Positions 1-12,500 of a stretch of DNA of 64,000 nucleotides are shown in pieces. This stretch comes from Clitopilus passeckerianus. Taxonomy: Eukaryota; Basidiomycota; Agaricomycetes; Agaricales; Entolomataceae. The notes beneath the pieces are model-generated. The model had not been told where the DNA came from and ran no database searches. It was given only the letters and a program-made list of their open reading frames with translations. A program made the position numbers and the translations under genes. The number at the start of each line of letters is the position of its first letter. The first letter of the stretch is position 1. The DNA lies in the NCBI GenBank assembly GCA_944990035.1, contig CALYLX010000100.1:434001-498000 (forward strand), given 5' to 3'.

Positions 1-159
1 CTTCCTCTTACCTCACCCTTCTTTGAACGAACGAACGAGGACGTTACTGATAAAATCATTTCTAGATTCCTCTAACATAAACATTTCCGAGTTCAAAACT
101 TGCAACATTACTATACTAGCTCTGTTGGATATGCAGAATCGGTTGTTGCTTCGACCAGG

Positions 160-1660
160 ACAAGGTAGGCCGTCGACCTCTTCCTATTGGGATGACAATC
201 TGACCTCTTCGTTTCAGAGCCGTGAATTCCATTACTCCCACTGCTAGCCTCGCGAGATGCACCCGTCGAGCTTCAAGCGCTTCGACTGCGAACTGGAAGG
301 CTTCCATCCAGGTGAGCCCACCCGGCCCCAACAACCATCGTTTCTGCCATACTCCTATTCTCGAGCACCCTTCTTCACCCCTTCTCCAGCGCTTTCCCGC
401 CATCTTTATGTATTGGAAGCGTGGACTGACCGCTTTGCTTTGCAGGTGCATCCTTGAACCTCTCCGGTTTCGCGGACACAGGTTGGCCTCAAACTCTCCA
501 GCTATCGATTGTCCACGACTTGGGGAGAAGCTGTCTCCTGTGAATCCGAGCTTTGCCAATTCCCCTTCTGGTGGATTGGCGCTACTGCTGCCTACCAACT
601 TCAACGGCACTATGACACAAGGTTCTTCGGGGACCCGCTGTCCAACATCATGACAGCCACAAGCATCGTTCCGCACTGGCGTTTTCGACATATGCCGTCT
701 ACCCCTAAGCCTCACTGCTTCAGCGACATCAATTGACGGATACGGGGCTATCCGTAAAGTCAAGGCCCCAGGAGCAACGGAGATGTGTCATGGTATTTTT
801 TTGCCATTCCCTCCCGTATTCGTGATTCTAAATTCTCATCTCAGGTTTCCCACTTATACTCGACGGCCACACCTTTCGACATCAAGGTGTCACCCTTCTG
901 GGATCCCAGCTATCCTCTACTTTTCCGTCGCAAGACGCACTCCTGTGAAGACTGGACTCCCAGTCCTCCCGAGCTTGTGTCTCGAGCCATGATTACCCAC
1001 CTACCCGCTCCAACTGTGCTACCTCCAGAAACGACGACTATCCAAGACGAACCGCCAGGTGTCTCTGACCGGCGCATGCGGCACCCACCCACCGCCTCCT
1101 CCAGGAGACGATCAATCCCCGTTGTCTCAGGAGTTTCAGACGCTGAAAGAGTGCGGCCTCCCCGTCCCCCTCCTCGCTACATGTGGCCTCCCTTTGCCGC
1201 CAGATCCCCATCACCCCGGCTCCAAGGCTCGGGCACTCAACAAAGCAGCTTTCGTCATCGTGGTACAGAAGAGCCTGCCTGGGCATATCACGAAAGTTTC
1301 CTTTGGCTCAGGTCCAAGCGCTATAGTCGAAAGCTCACTGGCCACCACGTCGTGATTGTCGCCGACTCCGCTTTCATTCCGCTTCTTCGCAATATTCAAT
1401 GGCGCCAGTTCACTTGTGGGCGGTTGGGTACATTTACTCTACAAATTTGTTGTGGCGGTTATGCGTAGTTGGAGTCTTCTTTTTTTTCCCGCCTTGAATG
1501 AAGTACCATTTGCGCTAAGTCGTACGCTGCCTCCGTGGCTCGAGTCTTTGAGGACTAGGTGCTGTTGAAGCACTCGTCGGTCGTACTGGCATAATTCCAC
1601 AATCCAGTTTGGAGAGACCTATGCCCATGCTGTGACCCATCCTCATTTATATATGAACCC
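160..1660 (+). pseudogene. Relic of gene X, copy 1 (upstream of NLR gene A)
   Basis: No convincing intact reading frame is present, but this stretch can be matched by eye to two other places in the window. The block at 541-650 resembles 8229-8330, and 1059-1735 resembles 8715-9430 with long near-identical runs. The intron-like segment at 165-215 resembles 19204-19260. Short open frames are broken by stops and frame changes at different places in each copy, which fits a multi-exon gene that decayed after duplication. I do not recognise the product. Its constant place, same strand and just upstream of an NLR gene, suggests it was part of the duplicated unit. The 5' end may lie outside the window. 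Confidence 0.4.
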
Positions 1661-1702
1661 TGGACGTTTTGAACGTTCCCGCTGGCTGTCAATTCATTGA
1701 AT

Positions 1703-1734
1703 GGGCGCCAATTTTGAGGAGGAAAGCTGTGTGG
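1703..1734 (+). promoter_or_regulatory. Conserved upstream block of NLR gene A
   Basis: The block reads GGGCGCCAAT followed, about 10 nt later, by AAAGCTGTGTGGACTGC. It lies about 160 bp before the ATG. A recognisable version sits at nearly the same distance upstream of all four NLR genes, including C and D, whose flanks are otherwise much diverged. It contains a CCAAT-like core. A promoter role is inferred from conservation and position only. Confidence 0.45.
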
Positions 1735-1869
1735 ACTGCTTCTGCATCACCAGCGCTTGAGTCCCATGTGTATGCCTCGTGCCTGAGTAACATTAGGTTG
1801 GTTGTCGCCCTGCAACCACTCCCACTGTCTACTGTCTACTTGACCCCCGCCCCTCTGGTTAGACCAAGA

Positions 1870-4757
1870 ATGACAGATTCGTACGAAGCCACCGACCACG
1901 AGCCTACGGAGAACAATCGTGGACATTCAAAAAGACCTCGAAGCCCTGAAGGTTCACCTACAACCTCGAAAAGAAGACGTCCAAACTCCCTTCTTCCCCC
2001 TTCTACGAATGGCTCGATACAGTCGAACACGATGACAGCTAAAGGCGATATAAATATACATATCGGGGCAGTAGATTCATCTCAACAGAATCCTTTTCCA
2101 GGTATCCACGCCGGAGGGCATGCACGCTTTCTCTGCAGACGGACTGACTTGATTGGCAGATATACGGGCTAAACGAGCCCTCGCCAACTGGGTGTCACCT
2201 CTGAACCATCACAGTATCCACAAGGATATACGTGAAAAAGTGACAGAAGGAACTGGGTCGTGGATTTTTGAAAACCCGAAGTTCGTTGATTGGCTTTCTA
2301 AGAAGACCGGCGTCTTATGGGGGACGGGCATACGTGAGCATTCTTTTTCATATAAGGGCCTATGACCTCAATGGAATTCGTCTCGTCTGTGATTTCAGCG
2401 GGAGCTGGGAAAACCTGCCTTACGTGAGAGAATTGCTACACTCTTCAGGCCGTCCATGTATTTAATTCGAACTTGTGCAGGTCGATCGTTGCGGAATATC
2501 TCATTCAACACAAGCATGCCACGGTTATCTACTTCTACTGCCAATACAAACTTGAAGATAAATTGTCAACTACCGATATACTCGCCTGTGTGCTCAGGCA
2601 GATGATTGAACGTTCTGAAGAGGTGGCCCAATACGTCTCAACATCTCTTTATAAAGACTGCATTAGCACCGATACCAAACCTTCTAGATCAGAACTATTG
2701 ACGACACTACGAGGAGCCGCCCAGCACTTCGGCGACCTATTTCTGGTAGTTGACGCACTAGATGAGCTCAAAGACAACGTCCGACCGGAATTAATCAGTG
2801 ATCTCATATCGCTCCACCAACCACTCTTCTTGACGTCCCGCCGACTCTCCGATTTGCCAGGCTTGTCAGAGCCCGACTTTACCATCCGAGCCCCCGATGA
2901 TGACCTCCGCACCTACATAGAGGCCAGGATTACATCTTTCCCTAGACTAGAGCCATTTATTCGGGAGCCCGGAGTGCGTGAGGAGATAATCTCCAAAATT
3001 CACGCCCGATGCGATGGGATGTGAGTGAGAAACATATCCTTGATGTAGTACAGTGCAGCTAAGACCTTATGCCAACAGGTTTCTTCTGGCCGCTCTGCAG
3101 ATCGATGAGTTGGTATCAGATGACATCATTGACGCCATAGGCCTGCTAGATGCGGTTGAGCGTCTCCCTACGACTCTATTCGCTCGATACGAAGTCACAT
3201 TAAAGCGAATCCAAGCCCAGAACCCGAAGAGGTTGGATCTGGCCTACAGGTTGATAGTATTTGTCACTCATGCCACTCGAATTCTCCGTGTCGACGAGCT
3301 TCTCGATGCGCTGACGGTCGATGTTGACACGGCTTCTGTGGAGACGAAGCGTCGTACAGTGGAAGAGGTCTTGACTGGGGTTTGCAGGGGGTTGGTGACG
3401 GTTGAGAAAGAAACCAGAACGGTTCAGCTTATCCGTATGTCCTCGTCATGTTGGATTCTATCTGGGCTCATCTTTGACTGTGAAAGACTATACCGCGCAA
3501 GACTTCTTCAAAAGCTTCAACGATATACGAATATTCAGCGACCCACATACGTTCATTACCGACGCTTCCGCAATATACATAATTCATGCAGACGTTAACT
3601 CCAGCATGATTGCCAACAGCTACCAACTGAGAGAACTCAAGACCTACCCCTTCCTCTACTATGCCTGCTATAGTCTCCGTCATCATATGCACCAAGCAGG
3701 TGGCACTGGCAAACGTCAAATCTCCACCCATATTCGTCAGCTGTTCCGTAAACGACCTAATCTCCTGCTACCGCTCCCAATGGATTCGTGGAACATTGAA
3801 TACGGGCAAGCAATTCATTTCGCAGCTTTTTATGGCCTGGAAACTATGTTGGTAGGGGATCGTGAAGAGGTCAATCAGAATTTGGCACTTCAGCATTCGC
3901 TGCTAAAAGAGCTCAATGCGCAAAACAATGGTGGGCATACAGCCCTTCACTTTGCAGCCTGGAATGGGGAGGAGTCGGTCGTTCGATTGCTCTTGAATTC
4001 CCCCGGTATCGAGGTCAATCCAATGGCCGAAGATGGATCAACACCTCTTCACTTTGCGGCTTGTAATGGGCACGAGTCGGTCGCTCAATTGCTCCTAAAC
4101 TTCCCCGGCATCGAGGTCAATGTAGGAGACAAAGGCGGCCTGACACCCCTTCACCTTGCAGCTCGGGATGGGCACGGTTCGGTCGCCCAATCGCTCCTAG
4201 CCTCTATTGGTATTGAGGTCAATGCACGGACCAACGCTGGATCGACACCACTTCACTTTGCAGCCTTTAGTGGGCACGAGTCGGTTGCTCGACTACTCTT
4301 GACGTCCGTCGGCATTGAGGTCAATGTACAGGCCAATACTGGTAGGACATCACTTCACAATGCAGCACAGAATGGGCATGAGTCGTTCACTCGACTGCTC
4401 CTGAAGTCCATCGGCATTGATGTCAATCTAACGACACAATTAGGGTGCACACCACTACACCTTGCAGCCGAGAACGGGCACGACTCGGTCGTTCGATTGC
4501 TCCTGAACTCGCCTCGCATTGAGGTCAATGCGAGTGAGGATGTTGGGTGGACACCACTTCACTATGCGGCCCGGATTGGCCACGAAGCAGTGATTCGAGC
4601 ACTCCTTGGCTTCCGTGGGATAGACACCAACGTTAGAGGTCGCCCACCTTGGGATAAAACTCCTCTCGAAGTAGCTAGGGCTCAGACTGACCACCAAGTT
4701 GTCACCATCTTCAAAGAGATGGGGTTTGGCGATGCAGAAATTATGGAGGTGGATTAA
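1870..4757 (+). CDS. NACHT-ankyrin repeat protein A (fungal NLR-like receptor)
   Basis: Predicted signalling NTPase of the fungal NOD-like receptor type. Exons by GT-AG and paralogue comparison: 1870-2101, 2160-2333, 2399-2423, 2481-3020, 3079-3434, 3487-4757, giving 865 residues. Exon 1 (about 77 aa) has basic KRPR and KRRRP clusters, a possible nuclear signal. The linker (ANWVSPLNHH...GTGSWIF) leads to Walker A PGAGKTCLTS, made from the 25-nt third exon. Walker B is LFLVVDALDE near residue 235, followed by FLTSR. A helical region containing YTAQDFF precedes about seven ankyrin repeats (from about residue 590) and a TPLEVA cap. The start is chosen because exon 1 is exactly as long (232 nt) as in gene B. 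Gene B is the closest paralogue, with stretches of over 100 identical bases in exon 5. The ligand is unknown. Fungal NLRs of this type are linked to non-self recognition, which is inference here. Confidence 0.88.
2399..2423 (+). other. 25-nt micro-exon encoding the Walker A loop of gene A
   Basis: The segment is flanked by ttcag|cggg and ttac|gtgag. It joins GTGI to the next exon's SIVAEYL and supplies PGAGKTCLT in frame. The flanking introns are 65 and 57 bp. Length and both phases are identical in genes B, C and D. As 25 is not a multiple of three, skipping it would remove the P-loop and shift the frame. Confidence 0.85.
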
Positions 4758-6480
4758 ATTCTCCCAATGATCATCCTTCCCCACGCGCTCTGGAATCCAC
4801 ATTATTATACTTCTCCTGGACACACCTAAGATACTTCAAGCATAATTAGTTTTATTCAATGTCGAAATACGTATCTAGATTGTCCTCATATTTATACACA
4901 TGCACCCCGAATTCCTACGAATCCAAAAATAGCTCGCCGAGATTGGAAAGCCATAGACATAAATAACTGCGTTACGGAGGACAATACAGCCGCCGAGGGC
5001 TTCAGAGAACTCAATGTATGGACTGGCGAGGGGGTGACAACGTGGGATATTACCCGACCTAAAACTGGCTGTCAATCTCGAAATGAGCTCAAGGAAGGAA
5101 GTAACGTACAGTATTCGCAGCTGCCTTACGTAGAAGTCAAGTACAGTCTCAAGGGTTCTCTCGACGGGTCTGACCCAATCGAGCTGAAGGTGGTGTATAA
5201 CGGCCTTATATAGTGTGATTTTTGCTCAGTTTCCTCTGTGAAACGTCGTCAGCATTTCCTGTCAGTTGAATGCCGCGCATAGACGAACCTGGCGTCTATC
5301 CAGTGAACAGATGTACCCCACCCTGATGCTTACAGCGTCCCTACCTCTGCTAGCCTTCCTCAACATCGCGTGCTCGTGCTTGAACAGCAACGCTCAGCAC
5401 GTCTCCCAGAACGTGGACGTCAGAATGGCTCCCATTTAATGTTTGCAACATGAAGTTTTGAAGGTCTGTGTCCACATGAGATTCTTCACCGACACGAAGA
5501 CCCTCGAGATGCACGAACTTTCATAGGAAACCCACACCAGACATGCTTACTTATCCAAGTCCTGCGGTGACATTCGTACAGCTTTCTGCACCAAAATACC
5601 TGGTATGGGAACGGCGGTCCATAGAGTTCATCTTCCACGAATAGCCTTGTTGATATATGGATAGTATTCAAGAAGCTCAATATCGACGCAGATGCGTCGC
5701 AGGACCGGTTGTAGCTGGAGAAGCTGTGCCTGGCCGACAGGTTAAAATCTTGGAGAAAATGATTCGTAAGTCGCATGTAAACCTGCAATAGAAATTTAGT
5801 TTGCGGTCAAGACGGGCTGGATGCGTCGGAGACATACGCAGGACATGGATTATCCATCATATTTCTGCCCATACGACACTTGAAGACGCTATGGCTGCCC
5901 AAACCTGAACGCTATCATGGGCAACAAATGGGCAACCAGTGATTCTGGAGAGATGCACCAGCTAGCTCATTTTCATCGTTCCCACCTGATTCATATTGCT
6001 TGCCTGGAGTAACAGCTGCTGTATAAGAAATGGTTCCATGGGGAAGGAAAGGAAACTTACTGAAGACTGCTGGAATCGGCGTTTTTACAGATAGCGTAGA
6101 TGGACGGGCACTGCCTCTATACGTTCTGCAAGGGGTATTTATCTTGAAATTTTCATCTAAGCTCCAGATCTGGTGCGCTAACGAGCAAATAAATTACAAG
6201 CAAACCCATGCTCGAGTCCAGAGACGTGGTCTGGTGAATTGCGGTGGCCTGGTGGTGGTCGACATTCAGCAGGCTGTGTCCTCTGAAATACACACTGACA
6301 AACAAATGATCTCCCTCTCACTCTCCTGCAGTTGTTGCTTCAGCCTGAAGCTCGTCCAACGAGAAACGAATTTGCATCCACTTGGCTTCCGCCTCCCAAC
6401 AGCCAATACAGGTGCAATGAAGGCTGCCGGCGACGAGGATTCTCACGCGTTTACTGTGACACTTGTCTGAATTGCCAACT
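4758..6480 (-). pseudogene. Relic of gene Y, copy 1, and 3' flank of gene A
   Basis: The flank after the gene A stop is homologous to the flank after gene B. For example, agggttctctcgacgggtct occurs near 5154 and again near 14179, and the ACAAACAAATG stretch near 6300 recurs near 15077. On the minus strand, short frames such as KWMQIRFSLDE near 6370 match KWMQIRYSLDK near 15140, so a convergently transcribed gene probably stood here. Stops and frame breaks prevent a model, and the product is not recognised. Confidence 0.35.
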
Positions 6481-6775
6481 TCCGCGTTGTAGCTAGTCCC
6501 CTACTGGTAGCAATTTATCCACCTCCCTTCAAACTCGATCCACACATCCCAATCAACCAATCCGCGTCATAGGTTGTAGCTGTGAACTGTCTTCCGCGCA
6601 GGTGAGCCACCTTTCTTACCCGCAGATACAATTCTTGGTGCCGTTGTACACTTTCCTCTTGGCCATCCTTACATGCCTTTTCTTGCTGTCAAGTACACTT
6701 TTTGAGATAATAATCTGATATTCGCGCTTACAGATCTATTCTTCTACTTCGCCGCGCGCACTTGCAGCTCCTAAG

Positions 6776-8990
6776 ATGACATGCCACTATACTCGAAGGA
6801 GACGTAAACCTGCTCCTGCTCTGGTCCAAGTCACCTATCCTCGCAGATGCAAGATCCTAGGCTTTTTCATAGCCCAACCTGAAATCGGGAACCAGACGGA
6901 ACATTGCGTCCTCTTCCAGCGAGGATCTGGTGCAGTCGTATCTTCTGCCTGGGGTGTCATATTGGAAACCAATTTCGCCCAACCTCCGCATGCAAGAACT
7001 TCAAAAAGCTATCGTTGTCAAGGGCAACTCTCCACCCCATCACACTCTGCGCATTAGAATGGAGGATTCGATTTTCCTGCTGCGAAGAAGCTGGGTCTTG
7101 AGAACGAAGAGTGAGTTTACTTCAACACATCTTCAAGACGGCCCTCTGACGACTTCGGTAGACTCTAGTCAACACCTGCTCGCCGCACCCTACAAGCTGG
7201 ACTGCAATAGACTGGATTTACCGAGGAAAGACACGAACGACTCTTCATCACAGCCAAGCACAGCGCGTCAATATCATCCAGCCTTGAACACGCCGGTTGG
7301 CCCACCACATGCCTCCCTCCTACGACGTGTCAGGGCATATACAAGCCTCAACCCATTTGAGCCCACTACGGACCTTCAAGCGGCCGACGCTCCCGGTAGG
7401 TGAACAGCACCTCAGTTAAGGAGAAGGTAAGCCATTTCATTCTCTACATTTGGAATGATGGTCTGACTTCTTTTCTTTGTAGCTTGCAATCCCATTGTTG
7501 GGAATGGTAGCTTACACGAAGCCCTCTCGCTCCATCCAAGCCGGTACGCAGCCTACAGGAAATGACGGTGGCCCTAGCTCTCTGCGGTGCTACAAGTTGG
7601 CCAACATCGCCTCTGGACGGTTCAAGAGACCAGGCGCCACTTTGTGGTCCTGCTCAAACCCCGATATCAAACAAAGCGACCTTTCACCTTTCATGATTTG
7701 AACCAGATGAAGCCGCATCAGCGAGAGTCTTCCAGTCAGGGAAACTACACCGCCTCACCCCCGTCGACGAGAGATTCTGCGATGTCTGCACCTACTGCTT
7801 CTTCCAAGAAGGGAAACGAAGGTCCCTTGTCTACATATTGTCCCATGAATGGTTAGTCGTTTGCTGATATTCCGCTTTCGAACCGGATACTGACAGTTCT
7901 TACAGACTACAGTGTTTTGTCCAGCTGCCTATGGCCGTAATGAAACTCTTGAAGAAATCCCTTTTCGAAGCGGCCTACTTCATCTCAACAGTCTGGCGTT
8001 CGGATCGGCATACTCAGCAGTAACATCTGCCACCGTTGGCCCCGGTGCAGCTTCCCGAAAGCTGGTATCCTCTAAAAGCTGGTCAACGACAAAAACCGTA
8101 TCCGAATCCTCCCCCATATTTCCATTTACCACATCAAAATTTCGCACTGGACCCTGAGGACATAACCTTGCTGGGTATATGCATACCTCACTCCTAACAC
8201 CGGTGTACATCGCCTCGTTCATCGACTTGGTTTCCCCTTCTGGGCGATTGGCGCTACTGCTGCCTACCAAGTGCAGCTGCACTGTGACGCAAGGGTCTTC
8301 GTGGACCAGCTGCCCAACATCATGGCAGCCACAAGCATCATTTCTTACTCGACGTCTTCGACATATGTCGTCTACCTTGAAGCCTCAATGATCCAGCGAC
8401 ATCGATTGACGGATACGTGGCTATCCGTAAAGTCAAGGCCCCAGGAGAAACGGAGATGCGTCATGGTATGTTATTTTGACATTTCCTCCCGTATTCATAA
8501 TTCTAATACTCATCTCAGGTTTCCCACTTACACTCGACGGTCACACCTTTCGACATCAAGACATCACCTTTCCGGGATCCCCGCATATACCCTACTTCTG
8601 CGCCGCTTCTGTGAAGACCAGACTCTCGGTCCTCCCGAGCTTGTGTATCAGGCTATGGTTAACCACGTACCCGCTCCAACAGCGCAACCTCCAGAAACGA
8701 CGACTATCCAAGGTCAATCGCCAGGTGTCTCTGACCCCGGTGCGGCATCCACCCACCGCCTCTTCCTGAAGACGACCAATCCCCGTTTTCTCAGGAGTTT
8801 CAGACGCTGAAAGAGCGCGGCCTGCTCGGTCTCCCTCCTCGATACATGCAGCCTCCCTTCGTCACCAGATCCCCATCGGCCTGGCTTTAAGGCTCGGGCG
8901 CTCATCAATGAGCACTCTTTTGTCCTCGTGGTACAGAAGAGCCTACCGCTGGGCTTATCACGAAAGTTTCCGTCGGCTCGGTCCAAGCGC
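6776..8990 (+). pseudogene. Relic of gene X, copy 2 (upstream of NLR gene B)
   Basis: Best preserved of the X copies. Exon-like pieces begin near 6776, 7495, 8229 and 8520, with intron-like gaps between them, for instance 7430-7483 (gtaagcc...tttgtag). Shared features are WKPIS(A/P)NL (6970-7030; also near 15715) and the D-R-V-F-V-D-Q-L-P-N-I-M stretch near 8300 that recurs, decayed, near 615 and 20000. Reading frames shift between pieces and contain stops. I cannot assign a family, so the function is unknown. Confidence 0.4.
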
Positions 8991-9399
8991 TAAAGTCAGC
9001 AGCTCACTGCCCACCACGTCGTGACTGTCGTCGGCTCCCCTTTCATTCCGCTTCTTCACAATATTCAATGGCGCCAGTTCACTTGAGGGCAGTTGGGTAC
9101 CTTTACTCTACAAATTTGTTGTGGCGGTTGTGCGTAGTTGGAGTCTTCGATTTATTCCCGCCTAGAATGAAGTACCATTTGCGCTAAGTCGTACGCTGCC
9201 TCCGTGGCTCGAGTCTTTGAAGACTAGGTGCTGTTGAAGCACTCGTCGGTCGTACTGGCATAATTCCACAATCCAGTTTGGAGAGACCTATGCCCATGCT
9301 ATGACCCATCCTCATTTATATATGAACCCTGGACATTTTGAACGTTCCCGCTGGCTGTCAATTCATTGAATGGGGCAGTGCCGACCCCCATTGGCAGAT

Positions 9400-9430
9400 G
9401 GGCGCCAATTTTGAGGAGGAAAGCTGTGTG
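9400..9430 (+). promoter_or_regulatory. Conserved upstream block of NLR gene B
   Basis: GGGCGCCAATTTTGAGGAGG followed by AAAGCTGTGTGG, about 155 bp before the ATG. It is almost identical to the block upstream of gene A. A 30-bp insertion just 5' of it (9374-9400) is absent upstream of gene A. Confidence 0.45.
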
Positions 9431-9558
9431 GACTGCTTCTGAATCACCAGTGCTTCAGTTCCATGCGTACGCCTCGTGCCTCGTGTCTGAGCAACCATAG
9501 GTTGTCTATCGTCACCCACGATCTACTTGACCCGCACCTCTAGTCAGCCCAAGGAAAG

Positions 9559-12500
9559 ATGGATTCATACGAAGCCACAGACCAGGAGCCTGCAAACATC
9601 AATCGTGGACATCCAAAAAGATCTCGAAGCCCTGAAGGTTCACCCCCTCCACCAAAAAGAAGGCGTCCAAAGTTCCCTCTTCCCCCTTCCACGGATGTCT
9701 CGATGCAATCGAGCACCATCACAGCTGGACGCGACGCAATCTTCAACCATGTTGAGGTAACAAATATTCCCCAACAAGATCCCCCCATAGGTAGACGATG
9801 ATTGCTTTATCACCTGCAATTAAACTGACTTTATTGTCAGATATACGGGCCCTCGCCAACTGGGTGTCGCCTCTGAACCATCACAGTATCCACAAGGATA
9901 TACGTGAAAAAGTGACAGGAGGAACCGGGTCGTGGATTTTCGAACATCCAAAGTTCATTGGTTGGCTTTCTACGAAGGCCGGTATCTTGTGGGGGACTGG
10001 CATACGTGAGCACTCTTTGTTATATTAGGACCTATGACCTCAGTGGATTTTAACGCCGTCGTTTGTGATTGCAGCGGGAGCAGGGAAAACATGCCTTACG
10101 TGAGAGCATCCCTACACTCTTCAGGCCGTCCGCGTATTCAACTCGAATTTGTGCAGGTCAATCGTTGCGGAATACCTCATTCAGCACAAGGATGCCACGG
10201 TTATCTATTTCTACTGCCAATACAAACTTGAAGATCAATTGTCAACTGCCGAGATACTCGCCTGTATGCTCAAGCAGATGGTTGAAGCTTCTGAGGAGGT
10301 TGCACAATACGTCACCAAGAACCTTCACGAAGATTGTCTCCGCAAAGACACCAAACCTTCGAAATCGGAACTGTTGACGACACTACGGGGAGCTACTCAA
10401 CAATTCAGTGATCTATTTCTGGTAGTTGACGCACTAGATGAGCTCAGAGACACCGTCCGACCGGAATTAATCAGTGATCTCATATCGCTTCACCAACCAC
10501 TCTTTTTGACATCCCGCCCGCTCTCCGATTTCCCCGGCTCCAAAAAGCCCGACTTCACAATTCAAGCACCCGATAATGACCTACGCACGTACATTTCGAT
10601 CAGGATTGCATCTTTCCCTAGGCTAGAGCCGTTTCTTCGGGGGCCTGGAGTTCGTGAGGAGATTATCTCCAAAATTCACGATAAATGTGAGGGGATGTGA
10701 GTGAGAAACATATCCTTGATGTAGTACAGTGCAGCTAAGACCCTCTGCAAACAGGTTTCTTCTGGCCGCTCTGCAGGCAGATGAGTTGGTATCAGATGAC
10801 ATCATTGACACCATAGGCCTGCTAGATGCGGTTGAACGTCTCCCTACGACACTATTTGCTCGATACGAAGTCACGTTAAAGCGAATCCAAGCCCAGAACG
10901 CAAAGAGGTCGGATTTGGCTTACAGGGTGATAGTATTTGTTACTCATGCGACTGAAATTCTCCGTGTCAACGAGCTTCTCGATGCGCTAATGGTCGATGT
11001 TGATACGGCTTCTGTGGAGACGAAGCGTCGTACAGTGGAAGAGGTCTTGACTGGGGTTTGCAGGGGGTTGGTGACGGTTGAGAAAGAAACCAGAACGGTT
11101 CAGCTTATCCGTATGTCCTCTCCATATTGCATTCCTTTTGGGCTCACCTTTGACTCGTAGACTATACCGCGCAAGACTTCTTCAAAAGCTTCAACGATAT
11201 ACAAATATTCAGCGACCCACATACGTTCATTGCCGATGCTTCTGCAATATACATAATTCATGCAGACGTTGACTCCAGCATGATTGTTAGCGAGTACCAC
11301 CTGAGAAAGCTCAAACCCTACCCCTTCCTTCACTATGCCTGCTATAGTCTCCGTCATCATATGCACCAAGCAGGTGACACTGGCAAACGTCAAATCTCCA
11401 CCCATATTCGTCGGCTGTTCCGTAAACCACCCAATCTCCTGCTGCCGCTCCCAATAAGCTCCTGGAGCATTGAATATGGGGAAGCTATTCACTTCGCAGC
11501 TTTTTATGGCCTGGAAACTCTGTTGGTAGAGGATCGTGGAGAGGTCAGTCAGAATTTGGCACTTCAACATTCGCTGTTAGAAGATCCCAATGCCCAAAAC
11601 AATAATGGACATACACCCCTTCACTTTGCAGCTCGGAATGGGAACGAGTCGGTCGTTCGACTGCTCCTGAACTCCCCCGGCATCAAGGTCAATCCCAAGA
11701 CCGAAGATGGATGGACAGCCCTTCACTATGCGGGAGAGAATGGGCACGAGTCGGTCGTTCGACTGCTCTTGAACTCCCCCAGCATCGAGGTCAATCCAAA
11801 GGCCGAAGATGGATGGACACCCCTTCACTATGCGGCCGAGAATGGGCACGAGTCGGTCGTTCGACTGCTCCTGAACACCACCGACATCGAGGTCAATCCA
11901 AAGACCAACTATGATGGATGGACAGCCCTTCACTATGCGGGAGAGAATGGGCACGACTCGGTCGTTCGACTGCTCTTGAACTCCCCCGGCATCGAGGTCA
12001 ATCCAAAGTCCGACGATGGATACACCCCTTTTCACTATGCGGTAGCTAATGGGCACGAGTCGGTCGCTCAGTTATTCCTGAATTCCCCCGGCATCGAGGT
12101 CAATCCAAAGACCGAAGGTGGATGCACAGCCCTCCACTATGCAGCTGAGAATGGGCACGACCCAGTCGTTCGACTGCTCCTGAACTCCCCCGGCATCGAG
12201 GTCAATCCAAAGGCCAAAGATGGATCAACACCCCTTCACCTGGCGGCCTCGGAAGGAAACGAGTTGGTCGCTGAATTGCTCCTCCACTTCACCGGCATTG
12301 AGGTCAATCCAAGAGATGCATGTGAATGGACACCCCTTCACTACGCGGCGGTCAGAAATGGGAACGAGTCGGTCGTTCAATTGCTCCTGAATTCCTCCAG
12401 CATTGAGGTCAATCCCAAGACCGAAGATGGATGGACACCCCTTCACTACGCGATCAAATATCGGAACGAGCCGGTCGTTCGATTGCTCCTGAACTCCCCT

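Noticed and set aside
116..763. Minus-strand frame of 215 codons at the window start
   Set aside because: It lies across sequence whose plus strand matches the other gene X relics with intron-like borders. The minus frame is not kept open in those copies and shows no domain.
785..1468. Plus-strand frame of 227 codons
   Set aside because: Pro/Ser/Arg-rich without signature. The homologous sequence near 8500-9100 has stops and frame shifts in the corresponding frame, so it is part of a decayed gene.
11577..12056. Minus-strand open frame of 159 codons within the ankyrin repeats of gene B (similar ones in genes A and C)
   Set aside because: It mirrors the 102-bp repeat of the plus-strand gene. 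Biased repeat codons keep the antisense frame open by periodicity.
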